Positions 33,572-51,739 of a stretch of DNA of 64,000 nucleotides are shown here, piece after piece. Source of the stretch: Mangifera indica (Eukaryota > Streptophyta > Magnoliopsida > Sapindales > Anacardiaceae). The first letter of the stretch is position 1; the number at the start of each line of letters is the position of its first letter. The position numbers and the translations under genes are program-made. The DNA is taken from positions 14,873,969 to 14,937,968 of the forward strand of contig NC_058148.1 in the NCBI RefSeq assembly GCF_011075055.1, read 5' to 3'. The notes under the pieces were generated by a model that was not told where the DNA came from, did no database searches, and saw only the letters and a program-made list of their open reading frames with translations.

Positions 33572-34016
33572 TAGGGGTGTTTAATTTGAATAGTATTTTA
33601 TTATTAAAATTAGTAAATTACTTTAAAAATAAATTATCTTGAAAATTATTAGGTATAAATTAATACTATATTTGATAAAATTAGTAAGTATAAATAATTA
33701 TTGTACTTGGTTAGAAATAATAAAAAAATTCTAATATATTATTTTACTTAAATACCTTTGAATATAATTATTCTAAAATATTTTTATGTTATTTGTCATA
33801 TTAATTGAAAATAAAATTATTTTTATTCAAAAATTAGTAAATAATAATATAATTATAATAAAATCAAGATTCGTAAATGTAATAATCAGATTACCACCTA
33901 TATTACTTATCACATCAATATTTATAATAAAATATTATCGTCATTTTTTATTATAATAAATTAGATAAAATAATATAAATAATGGAAGATAAATTATCAA
34001 AATAATTTTTATAAAA
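33572..34016. repeat. AT-rich MITE-like element, copy 1
   Basis: A roughly 440-bp AT-rich block starts with 'aggggtgtttaatttg'. Its counterpart at 46730-47183 ends 'gaataccaaacactctcc', which is roughly the inverse of the start. A shorter relative is at 51410-51690. All three sit just past the 3' end of a TPS gene or remnant. Confidence 0.45.
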
Positions 34017-34021
34017 CTCCC

Positions 34022-34095
34022 TTAGTGTCACCCAGCGTCAGCTTGTGCTTTCGATCTACTAATGTCAACAGTTTATTGAAGGGAATGAATTTTTT
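34022..34095 (-). pseudogene. TPS 3' end remnant
   Basis: The text 'cagcttgtgctttcgatctactaatgtcaacagttt' is the same as the extreme 3' end of TPS4 (47200-47236). The exon 7 body is gone. It shows that a TPS copy once followed CCDC174-like copy C, as TPS4 still follows copy E. Confidence 0.65.
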
Positions 34096-34734
34096 TAAGT
34101 GGTAGAACTTTTAAATTAACTTCTTTATAGCACTAAACTTTAATATTTTAATATTAAAGGTATCTAATTTTCGCGAAATTCAGTTTAAATTATTAAACTA
34201 CCATATTTTTAAAACAAAATAAATAAATTATTCATCTGATTTCACTAAAACAATTAAATGAAAAAAAAATTTCTATCTCATGATATAGGAAAAAAAACAT
34301 AATGAGATATATATATATATTTTTCATTTTATTTTTGAATTTATGTTTTTTTATACACCTTTAAAAATTCATCTAGTCTAATTTTAAATAATTAAATTAC
34401 TAAAAAATAATTAAAATTTTAAAAATATCTTAAAAATTACTCAAACAAGATTCTGTCAGTTTTGACTAATTCATTGATTTTGATCAAATTTGATCCAGTT
34501 AATAAATAAATTATTTTTTAATGTTAATCGGACTATACTTAAAGTCAGCTTTCTGTTTAATTGGTTGAACAAGTTGGTTCGAACTAGTTTTCAAAACAAT
34601 GGAAAACATGTAAAGATATTAAAATATGATGAGAAATGAAATGAGAAATATTATTTATAATAAGTGGAGCGAAAAGTCTCACTTGAAAACCTTTATATTC
34701 AACTACCATTTCATTTCATTTACTTTTTGTGACA

Positions 34735-35135
34735 GCGCCTAAATTGATTAATTTAATTCAGTCCCAACGAAAATCACATGTCACTAAAATTAAATAATAT
34801 ATTAATTTTACTCACACGATATTATTTTATAAAATATTGAATTCAATGTAAATAATATGTTAATGAGATTAAATAATATATTAATTTTAATCACATTAAT
34901 ATTTAGTTAAAAATTGACTTCCACCTAAATCCCGTGTTACTAATATAAATAGTATATTAATTTTAATCATTCGATATTATTTTATAAAACATTAAATTCA
35001 ATGTAAATAATATGTTAGTGAGATTAAATAGTCTATTAATTTTAATCACACATTATTATTTTATAAAATGTTAAATTTAACATAAATCACTTGTTACTAA
35101 GGTTAAATAATATATTGATTTTAATCATACAATAT
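34735..35135. repeat. Tandem repeat of about 80 bp, copy 1
   Basis: Units begin 'aaatcacatgtcactaaaattaaataat' and continue 'attaattttaatcacacgatattattttataaaat'. The same array is at 51110-51410. Both are preceded by 'catttcatttcatttacttt'. Confidence 0.65.
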
Positions 35136-36470
35136 GTGACAGAGGGTATAGGCTGACCCAAACCCTTTCTTTTCAGCGTGGCACAGCCACGGGCTATCCG
35201 AGCCATGTTGCAGGTCTAGACTTCAGGCCTATGGGCCAATTTGATACTTTAACACTTTTAAAAAAAATTAAAAATTTCGTAAAATTTGTTGTTCTACACC
35301 TACAAAAGCCATTTTGGCCAGACCAGTAGCCATTGGCTTGACCAAAAAACTCTTCTTTAATTATTTTTTACAATTTTTTTTATATAAACCCACTTCCCTC
35401 CCCCAATTCATACACTAATTCTTTCAATTTCTCATTCTTCTCAATCTCACACTCTCTTATCAATTTGTCATTCACAAACTCTTTCGATCTACAATCAATA
35501 TTTATGTGTATAAAATTTAGTTTCCGTTTTTGTTGCAATTTTGTCAATCAATCATTATTTTTCATTCATCAAAATATTATAAATTGATCAAAGCTAAAAT
35601 GAATTTAATATGTTTTGATACTATGACAAATGTTATTGAGAGTGCATGTGGAGTAGGAGCATCAAAACATCAAAGTGAGAGAGTCACATGCTTGATGGGA
35701 AAAAAATCGGAAGTAGATTAATTCTACAACAATGTGCAAACACTGTAGACAAACTCAAATGTAGTTAGACATGTCGATTGGATTAGACTAGCCAAACCCA
35801 AAGCACAAAAAAATGGCATGAACCGCTACTATAGCAAGTCATGCCACGCTATGCCATGGGGCTAGCTCACATGGCAGCTCAACTTATGCACTATTTACAT
35901 AATAATTAAATAATTAATTAAAAATATAATATAAAAAATTAAAAATATTAAGAAAATATGAAAATTTTAGACTTCAAAAAATTCTTTACACTAATCTCAT
36001 ATGTATAAAATAAATAAAATTTTAATTTAGTTGAAACATGATTTTGAACTTTTATTTATGATGGATGAAGAAAGTAAATGATTTTATTCTTTTAGATATA
36101 AAATTTTTTGTCAAATACAAAAATATGTCACATCTAAAAGAATACAATCACTCACTTCATTCATCTATTATAAATAAAAGTTAAACAACTTAAATTTTGG
36201 ATTTTGCATTGGTAAGATTAATCATAGGAACTCAACTTATCTATTATAAATAAATTTATCATAATTTAATTTCTTTATATATTTTCTTTTGTTAGAAAAT
36301 ATGATTTAAAATAATTATTTAATAAAAAAAATTTTTTATTAAAATTAATGACGCCAAAGGCCTTTAGGTTGACTTGTTAGGAGTCCACCCTGAGACACTC
36401 TTATATTTATTGGATCGTGTTGTGGGTCTTAAGGATTTTTCGGATTGCTCCAACCCACTAACACCTCTAA
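35136..36470. other. Gene-free region with a hAT-like element
   Basis: From about 35140 to 35880 two GC-richer edges ('cagcgtggcacagccacgggctatc' and 'gccacgctatgccatggggctagc') flank AT-rich DNA, similar to non-autonomous hAT elements. I could not fix the borders. The 63-codon frame at 35530-35718 is not recognised. The rest is AT-rich. Confidence 0.35.
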
Positions 36471-36475
36471 ATGCG

Positions 36476-36565
36476 ATTGAAGCTCCAGTGCATACTTCAG
36501 TAATCCCGGAAAATATTCATCTTCACCTTCCTCCCTTGATATACTCCTTCAGGTATGAGGCCGCA
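36476..36565 (-). pseudogene. TPS exon 3 fragment
   Basis: About 90 bp match the middle of TPS exon 3 (the segment around KEYIK...EDEYV..VKHALEL), with small indels. It joins directly to CCDC174-like exon 2 sequence at 'gaggccgcatagc'. Confidence 0.75.
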
Positions 36566-37083
36566 TAGCTTGCCAACCCATCCTTCACCGCTCTCAACTC
36601 AAGCTTGTCCCTTCATTTATACACAATGAAACAACCATTAGTACAATAATGGACATCCCAAGTTGCACGTGTAATCACAAGAGGTAAACTTTTGAAGCCC
36701 GAAATTGAGCTAATATTATAAACAATTCAATGAAAACCCAGAAAGGGCCAAGGAAGGCACTTGAGAGCGCGGAATTCGACGCCGGAGTTCTTGGAGGAGA
36801 AGGAATCAAGTGAGGTAATCTTCTTCTTGGCGTGGTGGAACTCAATATCAGGACCGTTCAGTTCTCCCGATATTTTGGATTCTTCCTGGGATTTATAGAG
36901 CTGGGCCTTGAGTTCTAAGATAGAAGATGGACCCACTCCTTCGATTGAGCGTTGTTTCTTGGTCATGATTGATGATTTCGTAAGCCGTCCCAGCAATTCA
37001 ACCACAACCATCTTCTTTCTCTCTTGTTCTTCCGCCATTAATGACCCCAATTTGGCTATTGAAGCTTTAATTGATTCGGACAA
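36562..37083 (-). pseudogene. CCDC174-like gene, copy D
   Basis: Exon 1 (37083-36761) is open from MSESIKASIAKLG to NSGVEFRALK with a good GT donor. Only the first 49 bases of exon 2 remain (36610-36562, DKLELRAVKDGLASYAA) before the sequence changes into TPS exon 3 debris. The exon 1 reading frame is the most intact after copy A, but the gene lacks most of exon 2 and the last exon. Confidence 0.72.
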
Positions 37084-37099
37084 TTGTGGATTGAAATTG

Positions 37100-37958
37100 A
37101 TTTATTAGTGCTGCTCCTGCTCCTGCTGCTAAATCTTCTTTCTCGTAATTTCTTTTAAGAAAAGGCCAATGCGTTTGTTTTTGCAAGATTTTAAAAAAAG
37201 CTAAGCAACACTACGAGGACTTTTATCCTAGAGTAGGGATGAGCAACACATCCCAAACCTCGTCCAATGCCCTTTTCAGGGATCTATACTTGCCTATTTG
37301 GTAGTTTAAAAAAGATTAATTTTACAATTTCTTTATTAAACAGGGAAAATTTTGTGTCAGCAAAAATCGACGAAATTATTGAGAAAATGAGTTGGAAATA
37401 AGGATATTGATGCCTAGAGCACATTTGAAAGTCATATTATCACTGCAGATGATGGCTAGGGTTTGTTGACTTAAAAAAGAAAGGATATGGGTGAAAGGAA
37501 AATAAAAGGAGATTCGAATCGGGTTTGCCTGTAAGCACCATTCCCCAATCAAACGAACTAATTAAAACTGTATCACAACTTTCAAGCACTATAGGCTATT
37601 TTACATTCTCTTTGGTGGTGTTATGTATGAGTGCTGCTCTTGCTGCTGCTAAATCTTCTTTCTCGTAATGTCTTTTCTCCGCCGTGCTGAGTAAAACGAC
37701 ATGCAGTTTGGTTTGGAAATCGAGAGTTGGGCAAATGTTATTGACACCCCTTTACAGTTGCGGTTCATCCTTAGAAGATTAATTTTACAATTTCTTTATC
37801 AAACTAGCAAAATTCTGTCTCAGAAACTTAAAAGAGAAGTGTAAGAAAGAAATGATGAAATAGTGATGTTGACGCTTGGGATTCATTTGGAAGTCAAATC
37901 GTCAGATTTTGTTGGTTAAAAGGAAGACGAGGTACAGGTAACAGGAAAATGAAAAGAG
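37100..37958. repeat. Duplicated CCDC174-like upstream region
   Basis: The stretch upstream of exon 1 ('gctgctaaatcttctttctcgtaatttc') is present at 37112 and again at 37632, followed by 'ccgccgtgctgagtaaaacgacatgc'. 37630-37958 is collinear with 62453-62785 upstream of copy G. Thus a second unit border lies here without its coding exons. No gene is present. Confidence 0.6.
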
Positions 37959-39067
37959 TATAAGAGGGAAATTGAAATTTTTACCCATATTTGGGTTCAT
38001 GTATGCATTTATATCATACTTTTTACACTCTAAATATTTTTATCACTTTATATGATAGGATGTTTAAATTACCCTTATTTTCAACCTTGAGAAACCAAAA
38101 CAAAGTTTACAGTATTATTTCCTTTTAATGCACTATAAAGAGAGAACATATATAAATATTTAGTATCAATATTTGAAACAAGATTTATATACATGTGTTA
38201 GATAAAATCAAGTGAATTTAAAATTGTTGAGTTTAAATTTTTAGATCAAATACAAAAATTGTAAACTCAAGAAACTGATTTTGGTTGAAAAGATTATTTT
38301 GAAAGGGGGGTTAACAACACAAATTTGGGGGTTGACCTAAAATTTACTTAAAGGGGTTGAAGGGGTTGGCGCCAACCCCTTAATGTAAATTAAAGGGCCA
38401 ACCCCTTTGTATAAAAAAAAATTAAGGGGTTGGCGTATCTCCAACCCCTTTATTTTTTATTTAAATAAATTTTTTATTTTGGTTTTATTTAATTTTTATA
38501 TAAATATATATATTTATATTTATTTTGGTTTTATTTAATTTTAGTTTGGGTGTTGGTGAAGTCAAGCTCTAGGCTGGCGACGCTAACCCGGGTTGGCGAA
38601 AAATTTTCATATCATAATTTTTATATTTTTTGACCATCAATACAACATTAAACAACAATATAACAACTTTAAATAATGAAAACAATATTAAATAACAACA
38701 TTAAATAATCTAACAACATAAAATCACAACAAAATTAAATTTCACATGAATCAACCATACATCATTTGATTTTCAATTATTCATAAAGAAAACACATAAC
38801 ATATGAGCTTTATAATGGCTTTCTTATGGATTTTATTGTTCAATCACATGTGTTCTCTATTGAAGAAGTGTTTTTCCCATGTTGCAGAGATTCCTTCCTC
38901 ATTGGAAGACTGAAGAAAAAAATTTTCTCTTTCTACATGTAGGAGTTACATCAACAAGGGTATTTTGGAAAAATAAAATACTATTATGTTATTTTTGTTT
39001 AGACTTTCAAATGGGTGTTATATATGTATACACGGTCAAAAAAAAGATAAAAATTTCAATTTCTCAT
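37959..39067. mobile_element. DNA-transposon-like insertion with inverted ends
   Basis: This 1.1-kb block splits 'gaaaagag|attcggatc', which is continuous at about 5512-5527 and 62775-62790. The ends are inverted copies of 'gaaattgaaatttttacc': left at about 37965, right as 'gataaaaatttcaatttctc' at about 39045-39065. No clear target duplication is left. The interior is AT-rich with a run of GGGGTTGG palindromes; the 83-codon plus frame at 38879 is not recognised. The superfamily is uncertain. Confidence 0.6.
38360..38450. repeat. Perfect palindrome and hairpin with GGGGTTGG arms
   Basis: A perfect 22-bp palindrome (arms 'aaggggttggc', no spacer) lies at 38360-38381. A second hairpin has arms 'aaggggttgg' at 38424-38433 and its complement at 38441-38450, with a 7-base loop. 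Between them is 'ggccaacccc'. Confidence 0.8.
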
Positions 39068-39373
39068 ATTCGGATCCAGTTTGCTCATAGCTACCATTCC
39101 CCTATAGAAAAATTAATCAATCCCGACTAAGAACTTTCAAGCTCTATTGGGTATTTTATATTAGTAATATTACGTGCCTAATGAATGAACACAAATTTAT
39201 ACATAAATGATAATACATATGATTAAATATTATTTTATCTCTAATTCAAAGTCACACAATCATATAATAATAAGTTATCGTTTGTATATAAATTTATACT
39301 CATTTATACACTTTGTTTTATTAATTTTCCATATAGTTTTATTGATTTTACATTCTCTTTGTGTCATTTAGCA

Positions 39374-43385
<4,012 letters not shown>

Positions 43386-43442
43386 TATTAAGAAGGTTCT
43401 AGTTTTTTAAATTGCTTGGGATTGAACTCATCAATGTGGCTC

Positions 43443-43452
43443 TTTATATAGA
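43443..43452 (-). promoter_or_regulatory. TATA box of TPS3
   Basis: TCTATATAAA on the minus strand, about 58 bp before the ATG; conserved with the other TPS copies. Confidence 0.7.
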
Positions 43453-45832
43453 ATAATTTAACAGAGACGAGGCAACCTGCTGATCATATATACAAATTTT
43501 TTTAAATTTTCCCGAACGGGAAATCCGTGTTCAATAGTCAAATACTTAACTGTTAACTAACTGATAGACTTCAGAATCTGTACCACAACTGTTTTTTGTT
43601 TTACATGTGATACATGCATGTCATCTAGATGCAATCCCATATTTCATATTTAATTTTTAATCAATTTTTTGAGTAAACAATATCATCAACAATATTGTCA
43701 ACTGAATAAATAGTATGATAGGATAGACAAACGAGAATTTGATTCAAACCAATTTGGATTAAATTCACCCATATTAATATGAATGGATTGAGTTGGAAAT
43801 TAAATAATTATCTGTAAATAGTGGAAGCATATGAGCCTCACCCTAACACCAATTAATAATAAGTCTAAGATGAGATAAATATAAATTCATGTGCTATAGA
43901 TTGGAGATTTATCAAAAATGAAGATATCTACTACTGAACTCTAGAGAGAACTAAATTGTGGATTGGTTCAACACATCATATTATTCCAGGCACCATGATG
44001 AAGATGGGAAGAAAAGTTGGTCATCTCATTAAGAAAATGGAAGTGGACAAAAACAACATCCTTTTGAGCGCACAAAAATGTTGTTATGAGTTAGTTTACC
44101 TTATCAATTTTACCTTTTAACCTATTGAATTGTCTACGTTATATGCATAATTCATTATTTATATTTAAATTTTTTGAGATTTATAATCTAAAATATGTCT
44201 TTACAATTTAACAGTTCACAAATTATTTAACTAATTTCTTTTTTCTATTATCATTTTTAAACAATATAGAGATACTCATACAATACCTGGACTTAACATT
44301 GTTTAAAATCAAAATTATTTAACTAGACTCTAGTCTAGAGTCACATAAAAACCCATGTTTAGAACTTCAAAGCACAAAATTAGCATGTGTTTCCATGCAA
44401 AAGAAAAATTGCAGAAAAAGACTAAAAAAGGATGAAGGATGATATCTTGAAAGAAGATTCTGATTAAGACATGTTAAATGCTTTAATCCAATGAAATGAT
44501 AATATATTTAAAACATTGAAAGTCGCAGTAATGACAGCTCTTGCATTATAATGAAAATGAGTAGTTTTTGAAGAGAACAAAAACCTGATAATCACAGATT
44601 TGGTAGGCAGTCAATGTCTCTCTAATAGAATTTAGAATTTAGTAATGTAAACTTGAATAAAGATATGTATGAACATTGAATCGCATTCAAGTGTCTGCCA
44701 ACCAAGTGAAAACAAAATTTGAGAACATGGGACTGCCATACTAAAAACAACTTTTGCTTTTCTTCTTGTTGATTATTCTTTATTTTTTCTTTTGGTAGTT
44801 GCAAAAAAGTTACAGAAAATTGGATTGTAGAAAAGCAATATGCCACAGCAAGGACTTCATCACTAGTGCAAACTGTTAGGTTTATAAATTCGAACTGAGC
44901 TCCAATTGATCTTTATTAAAACTCGATTCGAATCCACCTTTAGGTGCCAGTTTAATGGATGATTCTCACAGCCAGTCCATTGTTAGAAAGAACCTTTTAC
45001 AACTTAAAAGAATTAGCACTTTGGGAACTGGTTGAACACCAGAATACCAAGGCCTTTAATAGTTTTGTACCTAAAATTCAAAAAATTACTGGATAAAATA
45101 AAAAAAAGTAACAGGATGACGGAGGTGGATCATATTAGAGCTCAATAGTGCGACCAAACGAGTGCCTAAAAGCTAAAACACAGAATTCCCCCATTTGTTC
45201 CAAGTACCATCGTCAAACAGTCGAACCAACTACTTGATTCTGAATGGTTGATGCAATTGGGTCAATCCAAGGCACTCTCATTCTCACTCTCACTCTCAGC
45301 AAAATTCATCCCACCCATGACGTTAAGCCTGATTCGAGAAGATAGCAAAGTCATCAGAAATCTACTTTAATGACAAAATACCTGATAAACAATAACATCC
45401 CATAGAAGAACATTGATGGTAAGCAAAACATAAATTTCGAAATGCAAAAAAGCAAAAAAGGTTCACTCAGTCTTATAACCTAATATTCTCAACAAAAAAA
45501 GGTATCCATTGAAGAAAATAAGTGGCAAGACAACTACCAAAAATTCGTCTTAATAGTCCTGGACTCCTCGATTATCAAATGATTTGAGTTCCAAAAACAA
45601 GTTCGGCCTCGTTGCCTTGTATGTAGTTTTAAGCTTCCTAGTTGGTGGCCTAACCTTCCTGAACACCAAGGGACAAGTTTGTCCCCTACATTTATACACA
45701 AAGAAACAAAAATTTGTACAACATTATACATCCCAAGTTGCACGTCTAAGCGAAAGAGTTAATATTTAGAAGCCTGAAATTGAGCTAATCTAAACAATTC
45801 AACGAAAACCCAGAAAGGGAAAAGGAAGGTAC

Positions 45833-46150
45833 TTGAGAGCATGGGCTTCGACGCCGGAGTTCCTGGAGGAGAAAAGCATCACGTGAGGTAATCTTCTTCT
45901 TGGCGCGGCGAAACTCGACATCCTGCTGTTCAATTCTTTGGATTCTTCCTGGGATTTATAGAGCTGGGCCCTGAGTTATAAGATAAAAGATGGACCCACT
46001 ACTTCGATTGAGCGTTGTTTCTTGGGCATGAGCGATGATTCCGTAAGCCATCCCAGCGATTCAACCACAACCCTCTTCTTTCTCTCTTGTTCTTCCGCCA
46101 TTAATGATCCAATTTCACTATTGAAGCTTTAATTGATTCGGACAATTGGG
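45833..46150 (-). pseudogene. CCDC174-like exon 1, copy E
   Basis: Exon 1 only, with the same TAA in the ILELKAQ segment as copy C and additional indels. The GT donor at 45832-45831 remains. It lies about 1.1 kb upstream of the TPS4 3' end in plus-strand order. Confidence 0.75.
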
Positions 46151-46729
46151 GATTGAAATTGCTTGATAAGTGCTGCCCTTGCTGCTGCTGCTAGATCTTC
46201 TATCTCGTAATTTCTCTTCTCCGCCGTAGTGTGTAAAACGACACGCAGTTTGGATGGGAAACCGGAGTTGGGTAAATATTGTAGACACTCCTAATATTAA
46301 TAAAACTGTTGAAAGTTCTGTATCTTTGAATAATGTCATAAATACCCCGTTACAGTTGCAGTGCATCTTTAGAAGATTAATTATAGAATTTCTTTATTAA
46401 ACAGAAAAAATTTTGTGTCAGAACTTAAAAGAGAAGGGTCTGTAAGAATCCACAAAATCATTGGGAGAATACCCAAGGGTTTGTCGATTTAACCGAAGAA
46501 GGGATGTGTGTTAAAGAATAAAGAAATATAAAAGTTTTACACAATTTCGATATTAAATTTTTTTTTTAAATTTGTGTGAATTTAATATTACATTATAATT
46601 TAAAAAATAATAAAAATATACCCAAATTGGAGCAAAACCAAATCGGGTTTGCTCATAGGTACCATTCCCCAGTCAGTCAATCAAACCTGTGTCACAACTT
46701 TCAAGCACTAGGTGTATTTTACATGTTTT

Positions 46730-47183
46730 ATTTTGAATAATATTTTATTATTAAAATTAATAAATTATTTTAAAAATAAATTATCTTAAAAATTATTGGG
46801 TATAAATTAATATTATGTTTGATAAAATTGATAAGTATAAACAACTATGATGTTTGATTAGAGATAATAAATAAATTCCAGTATATTATTTTATTTAAAT
46901 ACCTTTGAGTGTAATTATTCTAAAATATTTTTATGTTATTTGTTATATTAATTGAAAATAAAATTAATTTTATTCAAAAAAAATTAATAAATAATAATAT
47001 AATTATAATAAAATCAAGATTCATAAACGTGATAATCAAATTACTATATATATTATCTATCACATTAACATTGATAATACAAGATTATCATAATTTTTTA
47101 TTATAAATAAATCAAATAAAATAATAAAAGATAAATTATCAAAATAATCTTTATAAAACTCTAATCGAATACCAAACACTCTC
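46730..47183. repeat. AT-rich MITE-like element, copy 2
   Basis: Homologous to 33572-34016, directly abutting the 3' end of TPS4; the right end reads 'ataccaaacactctcc'. Confidence 0.45.
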
Positions 47184-47235
47184 CTAGTGTCACTCCAGCA
47201 TCAGCTTGTGCTTTCGATCTACTAATGTCAACAGT

Positions 47236-50832
<3,597 letters not shown>

Positions 50833-50889
50833 TATGAAGAAGGTTGAAGTTTTTTCGACCGCGTAGGATTGAACTCCTCAATGTGGCTC

Positions 50890-50899
50890 TTTATATAGA
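50890..50899 (-). promoter_or_regulatory. TATA box of TPS4
   Basis: TCTATATAAA on the minus strand, about 58 bp before the ATG. Confidence 0.7.
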
Positions 50900-51109
50900 A
50901 TAACTTTATGGAAACGTGCCAAGCTGCGGCTGGGATTTTTTTTTTTTTAAATTAATTTTTCCGAACAGGAAAAGAAAATGACTCATGTTGGGTAATTTTT
51001 CCGAAAGTCTCACAACGTAAATCACATGTCACTAAAATTAAACTAACATTTCATTTCATTTACTTTTGTGAAGATGGCTAAATTGATTCACTGAATTCAG
51101 TCCCAACGT

Positions 51110-51410
51110 AAATCACATGTCACTAAAATTAAATAATACATTAATTTTAATCACACGATATTATTTTATAAAATATTGAATTCAATGTAAATCATATGTT
51201 AGTAAGATTAAATAATTTATTAATTTCAATTACACAATATTATTTTATAGTATATTGAATTCAATGAAAATCATATGTTAGTAAGATTAAATAATATATT
51301 AATTTCAATTACACTATTATTTTATAGTATATTGAATTTAATGTAAATAACGTGTTACTTAGGTAAATAATATATTAATTTTAATCACACATTATTATTT
51401 AGTGAAAGGC
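51110..51410. repeat. Tandem repeat, period about 79 bp, four units
   Basis: Unit starts are near 51110, 51189, 51268 and 51345. Each begins 'aaatcatatgtta' or 'aaatcacatgtcac' and contains 'attattttataaaatattgaattcaatgt'. It is related to the array at 34735-35135. Confidence 0.75.
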
Positions 51411-51695
51411 GAAAACACTTATTCTATTATAATTACCATATTCACTTTAATATTACTAATAATAATATGACAAATAATATAAAAAATAATATAATTATCA
51501 TATTTATTTTAGTATTAAAAAATTACTAAGATAATATTAATTTTATTACTATTCTATTATTACTTATTAAATCTTTAAAATGAGAATACTTACCAATTTT
51601 TACCAAATATAATAAAAATTTAAATCTAATAATATTTTAAATAATTTTTTATTTTTAATAATAAAATATTACTTAAACCAAATACACCATTTGTG
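51411..51695. repeat. AT-rich MITE-like element, copy 3
   Basis: An AT-rich block ends 'cttaaaccaaatacacc' directly before the TPS5 exon 7 remnant, in the same position as the blocks at 33572 and 46730. Confidence 0.35.
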
Positions 51696-51739
51696 TCATT
51701 TAGCATGGCTTTTGCTTTCAATCTACCATTGACCCTAAA

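Noticed and set aside
51110..51410. Tandem array as centromeric satellite
   Set aside because: Only four units in a gene-rich duplicated cluster; too small for a satellite block.
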